This document shows, piece by piece, positions 34,506 to 43,069 of a DNA stretch of 64,000 nt. The position numbers were made by a program, and so were the translations under genes. How positions within the stretch are numbered: the stretch's first letter is position 1; each line of letters begins with the position of its first letter. The notes below the pieces were generated by a model, which was given only the letters and a program-made list of their open reading frames with translations, made no database searches and was not told the origin of the DNA. The DNA comes from Ectobacillus funiculus (GTDB taxonomy: Bacteria; Bacillota; Bacilli; Bacillales; Bacillaceae_G): NCBI RefSeq assembly GCF_042429435.1, contig NZ_JBHMAF010000193.1; one strand, written 5' to 3'.

Positions 34506-34946
34506 TTATAAAGCATGTATCTCCCTGTTGTTTTCATTGAAACTCTTGAGGCGTTTCAATGTTTGTTTAACGTAGAGAATATCGTTCATAATTTGTTGTT
34601 TTAAATGGACTATTGAGGGGAATTTTTGTTCATTCCTTACTTTAAAAAGAACGTGACACTCTAGAGACTCCCCGTAAATATCGTTTACAAAATCCAGAAG
34701 ATGTACTTCAATAGTTCTTGATACATTTGAATCGAATGTGGGTTTAACACCAACGTTCATAATCCCTGTATATTCCTTTCCATTCAGAAGTACACGAACT
34801 CCATATACGCCATTTTCTAATTGTTCATCATGAGAATCGATATTGGCTGTTGGAAAACCAAGTTTGCGTCCTATTTTTCTGCCATGAACCACGGTTCCTT
34901 GAATAGCTGTTTGCCCGAATCTCGAACTTAACATTACTTTTGACAT
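34506..34946 (-). CDS. ribR: Riboflavin kinase domain protein, RibR-like
   Basis: 146 residues consisting of one flavokinase domain without the FAD-synthetase half found in RibCF. Signature GRKLGFPTAN (about 28-37) binds ATP and riboflavin; GVYGVRVLLNGKEYTGIMNVG, KPTFD, IEVHLLDFVNDIYGE and VRNEQKFPSIVHLKQQI follow in family order. B. subtilis has such a protein, RibR, inside a sulfur-compound (ytmI) operon, where it supplies FMN and counters FMN riboswitches. Here it neighbours an FMN-dependent monooxygenase operon. Start could be ATG 34946 or 34934. Leader element D precedes it. Confidence 0.82.
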   Translation of the reverse strand: MSKVMLSSRFGQTAIQGTVVHGRKIGRKLGFPTANIDSHDEQLENGVYGVRVLLNGKEYTGIMNVGVKPTFDSNVSRTIEVHLLDFVNDIYGESLECHVLFKVRNEQKFPSIVHLKQQIMNDILYVKQTLKRLKSFNENNREIHAL

Positions 34947-34983
34947 CCCTCGTACTCTTTATAATTATTACAATATTTCTAAA

Positions 34984-35044
34984 TAAGGAGCCCCTTAGCA
35001 TAAGTGAAGTTCATCTTATACTAAGGGGCTGCCGGTTGACCGGT
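34984..35044 (-). promoter_or_regulatory. Attenuator-like leader element D before riboflavin kinase
   Basis: Minus strand: TTACCG overlapping hairpin CCGG-TCAA-CCGG, then terminator AGCCCCTTAGTATAAG ... CTTATGCTAAGGGGCT. The small hairpin keeps the TCAA loop of elements A and B while both arms change from CTAG to CCGG. About 40 bases before the coding start. Confidence 0.68.
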
Positions 35045-35181
35045 AAGCCATATTCATAAAACATATATGTGTGATTGTATCAAAGTATTGTAGGGTCAGT
35101 TCTACATCTCTCTAAACAAAAATAGGTTATCTTTTCTTACTTTACCCACTTTTTTACTCAACATTAAAGCTATTGATTAAC

Positions 35182-35210
35182 AATATATAATTTAATAAAA
35201 CAGTTGTCAA
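35182..35210 (-). promoter_or_regulatory. SigA-type promoter of riboflavin kinase gene
   Basis: Minus strand TTGACA, 17-base spacer, TATATT, giving a leader of about 230 bases that contains element D. Confidence 0.72.
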
Positions 35211-35454
35211 TGATCTTTTGGAAATATTTCGTTGAATCTATTCCCTAAAAGTGACATTTTAGATTACCTCTAGTATATTTCTAGACACTATGTACAGGTT
35301 AGGCTTCAAGACATTGTTTATGGGAACTTTTTATCTATACAAGAAACTTCCCATGGGAAACGCTAGGCAGATCTCATCCTATGTTAGTCTTAATAAATTA
35401 TCGTTTAGGAAACCATACTGTAAAGGAAAATTCTATTTTAAGGAGCTATTGTGC

Positions 35455-35907
35455 ATGAAAGAGAAATTTAAACCCTTATTTGAGCCCTTTCAATTTCGTA
35501 ATGGTATTGACGTGAAAAATCGGATTGTTATGGGGCCTACGACCAATTTTTCTTCCCATCCTGACGGTACAGTAACAGATGAAGAAGTCAATTACTATAC
35601 CAGACGTGCACATGGCGTAGGAATGCTCATCACAGCATGTGCATATGTCACCCCGAATGGTAAAGTAAAGGGTTCCATGGTGAATTTGGTGCTGATACAG
35701 ATGGAATGCTTCCAAGTTTAAGTTGAATTCATTGCCCTCGCAAGAGAAATTATTATCGAACCCGATTGGGTGCAGAAAACCCTTGAGGGAAATGAAGCCG
35801 AAATTAATACAGTATTATTAAGAAGCGATCAAGAGAAACTCGCCATCCCAATCCCACTTTGGCAGGCCATCATGAACACGCCAGGGTGGTTCCCTGTAGC
35901 CGAGTAA
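35455..35907 (+). pseudogene. Old yellow enzyme-type NADH:flavin oxidoreductase, internally deleted
   Basis: ATG 35455 (AAGGAGC upstream) opens KPLFEPFQFRNGIDVKNRIV, then GPTTNFSSHPDGTVTDEEVN and ACAYVTPNGK, the N-terminus of OYE proteins. A one-base loss near 35672 shifts frame (FHGEFGADTDGMLPSLS in the next frame). After 35720 the sequence jumps to the C-terminus (FIALAREIIIEPDWVQKTL, IPLWQAIMNTPGWFPVAE). About 150 of roughly 370 residues remain, so the FMN barrel is gone. Confidence 0.85.
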
Positions 35908-35919
35908 AGATATTTTAAT

Positions 35920-35965
35920 AAAGAAAAAAGCGATTCAATGTAAAGTTGGAACGCTTTTTTCTTTA
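35920..35965. terminator. Bidirectional terminator after OYE pseudogene
   Basis: Stem AAAGAAAAAAGCG / CGCTTTTTTCTTT with a 19-base loop. Confidence 0.8.
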
Positions 35966-35998
35966 TATCATCATATTGTTTTATTGGCCTTTTGATTG

Positions 35999-36286
35999 TT
36001 ATTCCTTACGTAAGCGAATATCTAGTAGGAAAGTACCAAACGGCAGCAATGACGCTATAAAAGCCCAAAGTACACGCATGAAGGACCAGCGGTGTCTAAA
36101 CCAAACAATAAGTAACATTAAGCAAAACGATACAAACAGGATACCATGTGCCATGCCAAAAATCTGGACAAGGATAGGAAAATCCGCAAAATACTTAAGC
36201 GGCATCGCGATAAAAAGTAAGATTAAGTAAGAAATCCCTTCAATAATACCAATGCGACGCAATAATCCAATGGCTGATTTCTGCAT
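35999..36286 (-). CDS. DUF3817 small integral membrane protein
   Basis: 95 residues with three membrane helices: IIEGISYLILLFIAMPLKYF, VQIFGMAHGILFVSFCLMLL and MRVLWAFIASLLPFGTFLLD. The phrases R-x-x-G-x-x-E-G-x-S-Y, G-x-x-H-G-x-L-F and the P-F-G-T-F end are the DUF3817 (YdzA-like) pattern. Function unknown. Start has GGAGGG upstream; convergent with the OYE pseudogene and separated by a terminator. Confidence 0.88.
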   Translation of the reverse strand: MQKSAIGLLRRIGIIEGISYLILLFIAMPLKYFADFPILVQIFGMAHGILFVSFCLMLLIVWFRHRWSFMRVLWAFIASLLPFGTFLLDIRLRKE

Positions 36287-36365
36287 ATGACTAAACCCTC
36301 CTATGAAAGTGAATTTTAGTAAAGGATTGGTTGTACACTATGAATCTTCCTCATATTAATAATAA

Positions 36366-36755
36366 TTATTGGATGATTTGGATTGTATCTTGATCCTTGC
36401 TTTGTACACCTTCATCAAAAGTAAGTTTTGTTCTAAAACAGTACGATATCTCTTTTGAGGAAATCGGCATAAAAGCTGGTAGCTTAAAAGTAAATGGCAG
36501 TTTATTTGATTCTTCAGAATAAATAAGTCTTGATGTCAAAATGATTGTTGTATCAATTATTTGTTCTAAACCTGTAGAATGGTTAATCATAACCAAATCA
36601 CACTCAATTCGTTTAATTTGTTGTTCAACGGTGCCCCCTTTAATTAAGAAATGTCCGTTAATATATTCATCCGGTCTATATGTTTTTTTAAGTAGGACAA
36701 GATCTATCTGTGCTGAACCTATTCCTAGAAGAGACATGGACTTCCGTAATATCAA
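36366..36755 (-). CDS. Spo0M-like sporulation-control protein, single domain
   Basis: 129 residues of an arrestin-like beta-sandwich: LLGIGSAQIDLVLLKKTYRP, GHFLIKGGTVEQQIKRIECD, then LPFTFKLPAFMPISSKEISY and FRTKLTFDEGVQSKDQDTI. This equals the first half of Spo0M (about 250 residues in B. subtilis), which influences sporulation onset. The stop follows naturally, and short versions occur in the B. cereus group, so I treat it as intact rather than truncated. Confidence 0.8.
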   Translation of the reverse strand: MILRKSMSLLGIGSAQIDLVLLKKTYRPDEYINGHFLIKGGTVEQQIKRIECDLVMINHSTGLEQIIDTTIILTSRLIYSEESNKLPFTFKLPAFMPISSKEISYCFRTKLTFDEGVQSKDQDTIQIIQ

Positions 36756-37141
36756 TGTATTTCCCCCTCAATTATATGTATTTAAGATTCACTTGATTTC
36801 CAGTCATGTGCTTTTCAATTTTTTACATTTTAAGAAAGTATAAATTTCTAGCTAGAAGACTATTCGACGTATCATGTACTTACCTCTCCCTCAAAATTAC
36901 GAAATAAAAAAACCTTTACCATTTTTGGTAAAGGTTTTTTTATACAAATAAAGACCTTTACCAACATGCAGGTAAAGGTCTTGCTAACAACGCTATGTTG
37001 CCAACAAAGCCGAGAGTAACAAAACTCCGTAATGACGACTTTGCTGTAAAAGCTACTCCCCTTTAGGAGAACTATTCAACTATTTATAATAATGATAATG
37101 TAGCTTCTATGAGTCTGTCAATTATTATTTTATACTTTCTA
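36756..37141. other. Intergenic region with twin hairpins and a short repeat
   Basis: No gene. Holds a 24-bp motif (36835-36858) found again at 46795-46818 and two successive hairpins with the same arms (36907-36941, 36951-36982). Confidence 0.6.
36907..36982. terminator. Tandem hairpins with identical CCTTTACC/GGTAAAGG arms
   Basis: First: AAAAAACCTTTACC / GGTAAAGGTTTTTT, a good terminator in either direction. Second: AAGACCTTTACC / GGTAAAGGTCTT, 10 bases later, without a T-run. The arms can also cross-pair between hairpins. Confidence 0.7.
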
Positions 37142-37757
37142 TCACAGATTGCTTATCTTACTCAAAAAGTCATTTAGCTCCCTTTCCTTCTCAAATTTAA
37201 AAGGGTATCCAAAATTAGTTGGAGTTTTACCATTGTTTATCCCTTTAGGAAAACGCCTTAATGCAGTACTGTGGCTTGGTTTATCAGGAATTTTAAAATG
37301 TCCCTTTACAGTATCGGGGTGCAAAACAATAGTTATTACTTTATTAGGGAGTAAATATACTATCTCTTTACTAATAGTGTGTTCAAACTCCGCGGCCTTT
37401 TTCGTTTTATTGATTAAAGTAAAATTATTTTCAGTGAAAATCTTATAAATCGCCTCACTTATTGCTATTGTTTTAGATCCAATGTTCGAATTTGTTTGGG
37501 CATTTATAAGTTGTGCACCGTCCATATTATTAAGCTGTTCCCAAAATTTTTCTATGGCATAGGTTCCAATTCCATTTAGTCTCATATGCAGTTGATCCAG
37601 TGATTCTGTTGCTAATGATTTTCACAAGGTGTTCACTATATAAACGTGACTCTATCATTGTTACGTGAGGCCCATTAAACATTTTTTCTTCTATACGTTC
37701 AGCAAGTTTGGCTAAATCGACAGAGAAGTGATTAACAAACTCAAATAAAGAAGCCAT
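37142..37757 (-). pseudogene. Frameshifted protein with HsdR/DUF4145-like N-terminus
   Basis: The 5' frame from ATG 37757 reads FSVDLAKLAERIEEKMFNGP, then SRLYSEHLVKIIS, like the N-terminal DUF4145 region of type I restriction helicases and related solo proteins. After about 37615 coding continues in another frame as ESLDQLHMRLNGIGTYAIEK to a stop at 37142, giving about 200 residues in all. The second part (KIFTENNFTLINKTKKAAEF, IVLHPDTVKGHF) has no recognised domain. A single indel near 37610-37620 would restore it. Function unknown. Confidence 0.62.
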
Positions 37758-38179
37758 CTTTATCTCTCCTAGTTCTTAGCATCTATTAAACTTAAAAATT
37801 TTCTATATATATTAAGTAAATGTTCCAATAACATACAAAATAATTTTATCAAAAAATTAGAAGTCAGTCTCCGATTTATTATAAAGTTCATACAATGACA
37901 AGTTTCTTTATATTCTTAATTAATATTTTTTATTAAATAGAAAAATATGGTAAATGAAATTATAAAATGTTGCTTAGCAAAGTTACGACCACTGATTTAG
38001 GCTAATCCGAAATCATACGAATACGCACCTTTTAAATCATAATGGTCACAGTTTGGGTATGGCTCCCTGTTATCCAGTTAAACAGTTTCTTCATAATGAA
38101 ATAAATGAGTATCATGACACACATAGATACAAACAATAAATACCAAATAAGAAACTTACATAAGAAAGGAACACCAAAA
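37758..38179. other. Intergenic region, A/T-rich
   Basis: Divergent gap between the frameshifted gene and the MBL gene. Contains one copy (37944-37962) of the dispersed AATATGGTAnATGAAATTA motif. No gene seen. Confidence 0.5.
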
Positions 38180-39031
38180 ATGGATTTTACACATGAGAAT
38201 ACGTTTGCAAGAGATTTTATTCCACCAATGACAACGATCACAAGTGGAATTGGTCTAGAGGTTCTTCCTGATTTATTTTGTTTGCCGATACAGATCGTTA
38301 ATGTATGCTTTGTCGGGGATCCAAAAGAAACAAATGAGTTTGTGCTGGTAGATGCTGGAATGCCTGATTGTGCTGATGTTATTATGAATGCTGCGAGGGA
38401 GAGATTCGGACAAAACTGTAAGGCGAAAGCTATCATCCTTACACATGGCCATTTTGACCATGTTGGTTCACTCATAGAATTAGCTGAAGCTTGGGATGTT
38501 TCTGTTTATGCTCATAGGCTAGAAATGCCTTATGTAACCGGGAAAGAAAATTATCCTCCTGCTGATTCGACTGTAGATAAAGGGTTAATAGCTAAAATAT
38601 CACCAATGTTTCCGAATCATGGAATTGATGCTGGGAGATGGGTTCAACCACTGCCGGCTGACGGTACAATCCATGAGCTGTCTGGATGGCGTTGGCTTCA
38701 TACAGGCGGGCATACACCAGGACATATATCCTTATTTCGTGATAAGGATCGAGCTCTTATTGCCGGAGATGCATTTGTAACAGTTAAACAAGAATCTTTG
38801 TATAAGGTGATCACCCAAAAACAAGAAATTAATGGTCCCCCAAAATATTTTACAACGGATTGGGAAGCTGCCCGAGAATCTGTGCGCCATCTTGATGCTT
38901 TAAAGCCTTCCGTTGCCATTACAGGACACGGGCTTCCTTTAGTCGGGGAAAAGTTATCATATGAATTACACCGACTCGCAGAACAATTTGATGAAATTGC
39001 GATTCCAGAAAAAGGACGTTATCTCCATTGA
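38180..39031 (+). CDS. MBL-fold metallo-hydrolase
   Basis: 283 residues from ATG 38180, nine bases after AAAGGA. Metallo-beta-lactamase fold: HGHFDHVG (H-x-H-x-D-H, about 94-101) binds both metals, HTGGHTPGHISL supplies the third His, GDAFVT the bridging Asp and TGHGLPL the last His. Typical of glyoxalase-II-like or lactonase-like hydrolases; the substrate is not predictable. Monocistronic. Confidence 0.9.
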   Translation: MDFTHENTFARDFIPPMTTITSGIGLEVLPDLFCLPIQIVNVCFVGDPKETNEFVLVDAGMPDCADVIMNAARERFGQNCKAKAIILTHGHFDHVGSLIELAEAWDVSVYAHRLEMPYVTGKENYPPADSTVDKGLIAKISPMFPNHGIDAGRWVQPLPADGTIHELSGWRWLHTGGHTPGHISLFRDKDRALIAGDAFVTVKQESLYKVITQKQEINGPPKYFTTDWEAARESVRHLDALKPSVAITGHGLPLVGEKLSYELHRLAEQFDEIAIPEKGRYLH

Positions 39032-39192
39032 AGGAGAGTTTAAAAAAAAACATAAAAGTCCAGCTAGAAATTAACTCAACGTAGCATGGGACTTTAGGAA
39101 CCAAGTGTAAGTATAAGTGCAGCTACGTAAGGGAAGGGTATTCATTGCTATGGGGCAGAGAAAGAATTACAATCCTTAAAGAGATATAACCA

Positions 39193-39245
39193 AAAGAACA
39201 TCGCAAAAGGGATCCTCTAAGCAGCATCTCTTTTGCGATGTTCTT
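39193..39245. terminator. Bidirectional terminator
   Basis: Stem AAGAACATCGCAAAAG / CTTTTGCGATGTTCTT, perfect 16 bp, between the MBL and esterase genes. Confidence 0.9.
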
Positions 39246-40083
39246 ATTTATTGTGTGTATTCAAAAAGCTAAGTATAGAATTTGTTATCTCGCTTGCTTC
39301 AGTTCCTGCTGAAGGAACTCCGACCAGCTTAGTTACTTCACTATGAGAAATGTTCGTATATCCATAGAACGATACTTCATTTTGGTTCCGTTTTACAATG
39401 TCAATAAAGCGCAGAGTCGAAGTATTTTGCTTACGTGCAATCAAAAAAGAAGGTGGAAGCGGCTGGCGTACTGCATATGTAATCGGCGAAGCGACAGCCC
39501 ACTCGTTTTTATTCTCTCCAAATACCTTTTTGTAAGACGGAATTCTCTGGATAAAGTATTCAAGATCAACAGGTCCATCTAAGTCCACAAGTGAGTGGAT
39601 TATATCTGTTGATAAGTTATTTGCTTGTAAATACTTAGGATTCGTACCGACAAGCATAATGAGATGACCTCCGGCGGAATGTCCCATTAAGTTAATCCGT
39701 CCTTGGTCCAGGTTATATGTATCTGCGTTTTCGTAAACCCAACGAAGGGCTGTTACCACATCTTGGGCCATTTCTTCATATGAAGCTTTAGGATGTAGGC
39801 GATAGTTTATCGATATGAATGCATAACCATTTTTAGTGAAAAATGCAGGTTTAGCTGATACATTCTCTTTATTGCCTCTTGACCATCCTCCTCCGTGCAC
39901 ATAGAGGATGACGGGGATATTCGTTCCTTTAGGCGTATACAGATCTAGTTTTTGTCCACTTTCTCCGTATGTAATATTAGATATTTTTTCATATTGTTTT
40001 TTATCTATTGAAAGAAAATAATATGAAACGAAGGCTATAATTAGAAGTAAAATAGGCAATACATATACACTTTTTCTTTTCAC
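39244..40083 (-). CDS. Membrane-anchored alpha/beta hydrolase (esterase, BD-FAE-like)
   Basis: 279 residues from GTG 40083, nine bases after AGGAGGG; a longer frame lacks this. One N-terminal membrane anchor (VYVLPILLLIIAFVSYYFLS), then a hydrolase domain: oxyanion HGGGWSRGN, nucleophile GHSAGGH, and a C-terminal acid/His region with SHSEVTKL. The H-G-G-G-W and G-H-S-A-G-G pair marks the hormone-sensitive-lipase/bimodular feruloyl esterase class. Likely acts on an acyl ester at the outer membrane face. Confidence 0.88.
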   Translation of the reverse strand: MKRKSVYVLPILLLIIAFVSYYFLSIDKKQYEKISNITYGESGQKLDLYTPKGTNIPVILYVHGGGWSRGNKENVSAKPAFFTKNGYAFISINYRLHPKASYEEMAQDVVTALRWVYENADTYNLDQGRINLMGHSAGGHLIMLVGTNPKYLQANNLSTDIIHSLVDLDGPVDLEYFIQRIPSYKKVFGENKNEWAVASPITYAVRQPLPPSFLIARKQNTSTLRFIDIVKRNQNEVSFYGYTNISHSEVTKLVGVPSAGTEASEITNSILSFLNTHNK

Positions 40084-40291
40084 TCTCAATTTCCCTCCTG
40101 AATTTCTCTTCTCTAAAGTTACAACCAAAATAGTTAGGACGCAAGAGCAACACTCATTATTTCATTTTTTATAGCACTTATGTTTCCTTCTTTATATTCG
40201 ATTTCTTTTTTATCCGTACATTCGATAAAATAGAAGGAATTCCCTTTCTACTATCGAAATATAATGATTACAATCCAGAGGAGGGATACCT

Positions 40292-40501
40292 ATGATTATG
40301 AATCGTGTAAATTCATCTAAGTTGGTTTCTGTAGGTTATGATGCATCTGCAATGATTTTACGTGTCGAATTAAAAAATGCTACCTATGATTATTACAATG
40401 TGCCTGAGCATGTCTATAAAGGTCTTATGAGCGCTTCTTCTCATGGACATTATTATTCAACGTATATCAAGGATGCCCATCGCTACCAAAGAGTTCACTA
40501 A
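40292..40501 (+). CDS. KTSC-domain protein
   Basis: 69 residues, ATG with GAGGAGGG upstream. Pattern V-N-S-S-K-L-V-S-V-G-Y-D, then L-R-V-E-L-K-N, Y-D-Y-Y-N-V-P and G-H-Y-Y-S-T-Y-I-K matches the KTSC domain (here the eponymous residues read HGHYYSTYI). KTSC proteins are small, sometimes linked to lysyl-tRNA synthetase or RNA metabolism, but have no assigned function. Confidence 0.85.
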   Translation: MIMNRVNSSKLVSVGYDASAMILRVELKNATYDYYNVPEHVYKGLMSASSHGHYYSTYIKDAHRYQRVH

Positions 40502-40738
40502 TCGGTAAATTAAATGTAAAGCCGCCTGCAACAGTGAACGGTATACATAAAAAGCAAATCTTAATAGAAATTCTATAGTATAAGTTCAGGCTACTACGGA
40601 ATAATACTACTGGTATTATCTTCTATTTATCGAAATCAAAAAATACTTACAGCCGTCCGGTAAATACTCTTTCTTGGCGTATGTATAACAAAGGCTGTAT
40701 AATAAATGCTTATTAATACAATAAAGGAGAAATACAAA

Positions 40739-41059
40739 ATGGCAACATTGCGTGTATATCAGCCAAAAGAAGAATACATATCAGTAGTAAAGCAATTCAT
40801 TGACGTGGAAGAACAAAATCCTAGTAAGGAATTATTAGACGAATACTATGCTTGTGTATTTGAGACAGACGAAATGAACCTGCCTGGTGCATTCGATGAT
40901 GAGGATATTTTGCTTTCATCCGTAGAAGCAATGGTCAATGTATCAAGCAAGAAGCTGCGAGCATTAGGTGCGTATGATGTAATTGATATAGCACAGAAAG
41001 AGAAACGAAAACAACTCTTACTATTAGAAGATGATGAGTATGAGGTAATAGAAGAGTAG
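40739..41059 (+). CDS. Hypothetical acidic protein
   Basis: 106 residues from ATG 40739 (AAAGGAG upstream); a start 11 codons earlier lacks a ribosome-binding site. Acidic, helical, soluble: VYQPKEEYISVVKQFIDVEE, FDDEDILLSSVEAMVNVSSK, ending in a Glu/Asp-rich tail. No domain recognised. A terminator follows. Confidence 0.68.
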   Translation: MATLRVYQPKEEYISVVKQFIDVEEQNPSKELLDEYYACVFETDEMNLPGAFDDEDILLSSVEAMVNVSSKKLRALGAYDVIDIAQKEKRKQLLLLEDDEYEVIEE

Positions 41060-41067
41060 CTGTATAG

Positions 41068-41124
41068 GATGTCTCACAAAAAGCTGAGTGCGTGTCCCTG
41101 CATTTTTGTGAGACCGTCTTTTTA
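41068..41124 (+). terminator. Intrinsic terminator
   Basis: Stem GATGTCTCACAAAAA / TTTTTGTGAGACCGTC with T5 after it. Confidence 0.82.
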
Positions 41125-41185
41125 TAATATATCGAAATGTATACAGATACACTCGCTTACCCTTAAAACATAAGTTGCTGAATGA

Positions 41186-41854
41186 CTATGGAAAATAGAC
41201 AGCTTTGATGTGAGAGATTTTCCAATAAACAAATTCGCCATTCGCTAGTATAAGTTGAACCATACTATTTTGAACTTGCTTCAACAGGCCTGTTTTCATT
41301 GGATGATCCCCACAGTCGAGTATAACAAGGCTATCTTCACATTTCTTTAACTGTTCCTCCAATGACCTTTGCATTGGCGAATTGGTAGGTTTAACAGGCA
41401 AGGCTTCGTTACCTAACGTATACGGAGTAAGAGAAGAACGATAGGGGATTAGCCACTTTAGATGATTTAACGATATAAGCATTGTCTTGTATATAGGGGA
41501 ATAAAACACAAAATAATCATTGAGTATGTTTGTGATATATCCATGAATTGCTTTATCTCCAATGATATATATCTGTACAAAACGACCTTTCGCACTTAAT
41601 AGTGTTTTTCGGTAAGAGATTTCATTTTCATCGTCACGGAACGGCACTTCTATTTTATCGCCTTGTAACTCGTTATTTAATTCAGTGCTAAGCTTTACAT
41701 TTTGAATATGCACATGAGGGATATATAAATAATCCTTCCCATTGTATAAGACTATGATATCTAAACCCAAATCAACTAAAATCCCTTGTAGAAAGATTCC
41801 TCCTGAAATTTCTAAATCAATTTGCTTTCCAACAAGTTGTTTCAAATGGTACAT
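41186..41854 (-). CDS. Spore coat protein, CotB paralogue
   Basis: 222 residues from ATG 41854 (GGAGGG upstream); upstream in-frame codons are untranslated. Contains CotB/DUF2642-type units: LVGKQIDLEISGGIFLQGIL, then IIVLYNGKDYLYIPHVHIQN, and again near the end TGLLKQVQNSMVQLILANGE with KISHIKAVYF. Each unit is a small Sm-like beta barrel ending in H-I-x-x-V/I. It follows the larger CotB gene by 81 bases, as the two cotB paralogues do in B. cereus. Expected in the outer spore coat, made in the mother cell. Confidence 0.85.
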   Translation of the reverse strand: MYHLKQLVGKQIDLEISGGIFLQGILVDLGLDIIVLYNGKDYLYIPHVHIQNVKLSTELNNELQGDKIEVPFRDDENEISYRKTLLSAKGRFVQIYIIGDKAIHGYITNILNDYFVFYSPIYKTMLISLNHLKWLIPYRSSLTPYTLGNEALPVKPTNSPMQRSLEEQLKKCEDSLVILDCGDHPMKTGLLKQVQNSMVQLILANGEFVYWKISHIKAVYFP

Positions 41855-41935
41855 ATTTTCCCTCCTTCTAAACAAATTGGGAAAAGCGATGGAGATGCAA
41901 TGTATGCACATCCACCGCCATTTTTATAGTCTGTT

Positions 41936-43069
41936 TTAATAACGTCCTTTCGGATTCCAATCATAGTCAATCGATTCAATGACAGTTTCACGTGAGTAAC
42001 CACGGCTATTACTATTACTGCTGTATTTATCACTGTATTTGTTATTATTCTTGTTACTGTATTTATCACTGTATTTGTTATTATTCTTGTTACTGTATTT
42101 ATCACTGTATTTGTTATTATTCTTGTTACTGTTTTCGCTACTATCTTTATCACTATCTTTGCTGCTGTCTTTGCTACTATCTTTATCGCTGTCTTGATTA
42201 CTGCTTTGATTACTATCTTGGTTGCTATCTTGGTTACTGTCCTGATCACTAGTTTCATTTTGGGAATCTTCACTAGTGCTATTATCTTCTTCATTTTGGC
42301 TTTGGTTGTTTTTTTCAATATTTTCCATTACTTTCTTGAATGAACCTTTCGGACCACTGCTGATACTTTTAATATGATACGGGTAAATGCGAAGTACCTC
42401 TTCATTGTTGACGAGTGTATAGTGGCCTCCTGTACCTTCGGAAAGAACTCCTTCAATTGCTTCTGGACCTTTACCATTGATGGATACCCATTTATGGTTC
42501 ATATGGCGAAATACATCATGAAAGCTGCTAGCTGCTACATAATCTAACTGCATATTTCCTTCCATAGCAGTCTCTTTTTCCATAGCAGTTTTCTTTTCAG
42601 AGTTTACAGTAATACTTTTAATATGTGCAGTATTGAAAAATACATATCCATCATCTTTTGTGAACAAAATAATATAATCTTCAACAGCAGCTACTAAACG
42701 TCCTGGTCTTGAATCTGGACCTTGGTTTACATGGACATTTTCATTGATTAGTTGCTTCAGCAAGCCGCGGAAATCATCAGCTTGTACACATGAGATGGCA
42801 TCTTCTTGTTGCTCATAATATGAATGTGCATTTGCCTTTACATTCTCAGTAATGCTTTTAATATGCTGTACATTATAATAAACAATAGATTTAGGCTTTT
42901 GTACATATAATGTAATATAATCAGAGTGAGCCGCAAGAAGCTTTCCGATTTTAGAATCCGGCCCCTTTCTGTATACTTGAACCTCTTTCCCGATTAAAGA
43001 ATTCAAAAAATCATGATGAAACTGAGGGTTAAATGACTCCTGCTTACGGTAACTTGTCGACAAAACCAT
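41936..43069 (-). CDS. cotB: Spore coat protein CotB-like
   Basis: 377 residues. Three N-terminal repeats of about 80 residues each end in the H-I-K-S-I phrase (YYNVQHIKSITENVKA, FFNTAHIKSITVNS, IYPYHIKSISSGPK) and contain the GPDSKIGKLLA / GPDSRPGRLVA loops typical of CotB. From about 245 the chain is low-complexity, first Asn/Asp/Gln/Ser/Glu-rich, then Lys/Asn/Ser/Tyr-rich with three 12-residue repeats, ending in RETVIESIDYDWNPKGRY. A structural outer-coat protein. Upstream of its paralogue, same strand. Confidence 0.9.
   Translation of the reverse strand: MVLSTSYRKQESFNPQFHHDFLNSLIGKEVQVYRKGPDSKIGKLLAAHSDYITLYVQKPKSIVYYNVQHIKSITENVKANAHSYYEQQEDAISCVQADDFRGLLKQLINENVHVNQGPDSRPGRLVAAVEDYIILFTKDDGYVFFNTAHIKSITVNSEKKTAMEKETAMEGNMQLDYVAASSFHDVFRHMNHKWVSINGKGPEAIEGVLSEGTGGHYTLVNNEEVLRIYPYHIKSISSGPKGSFKKVMENIEKNNQSQNEEDNSTSEDSQNETSDQDSNQDSNQDSNQSSNQDSDKDSSKDSSKDSDKDSSENSNKNNNKYSDKYSNKNNNKYSDKYSNKNNNKYSDKYSSNSNSRGYSRETVIESIDYDWNPKGRY
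42023..42130 (-). repeat. Three 36-bp tandem repeats in cotB
   Basis: Units begin at 42023, 42059 and 42095 and are essentially identical. Each encodes NKNNNKYSDKYS. The surrounding D/S/N/K-rich region shows older, diverged repeats of six codons (DSNQDS, DSSKDS). Confidence 0.9.

Noticed and set aside
42023..42130. Regular 36-bp repeats that could look like a CRISPR array
   Set aside because: Repeats are contiguous without spacers, in frame inside cotB, and encode NKNNNKYSDKYS; no cas genes nearby.
41992..42252. Plus-strand frame rich in Tyr/Cys/Ile
   Set aside because: Shadow of the cotB repeat region on the other strand; no ribosome-binding site.
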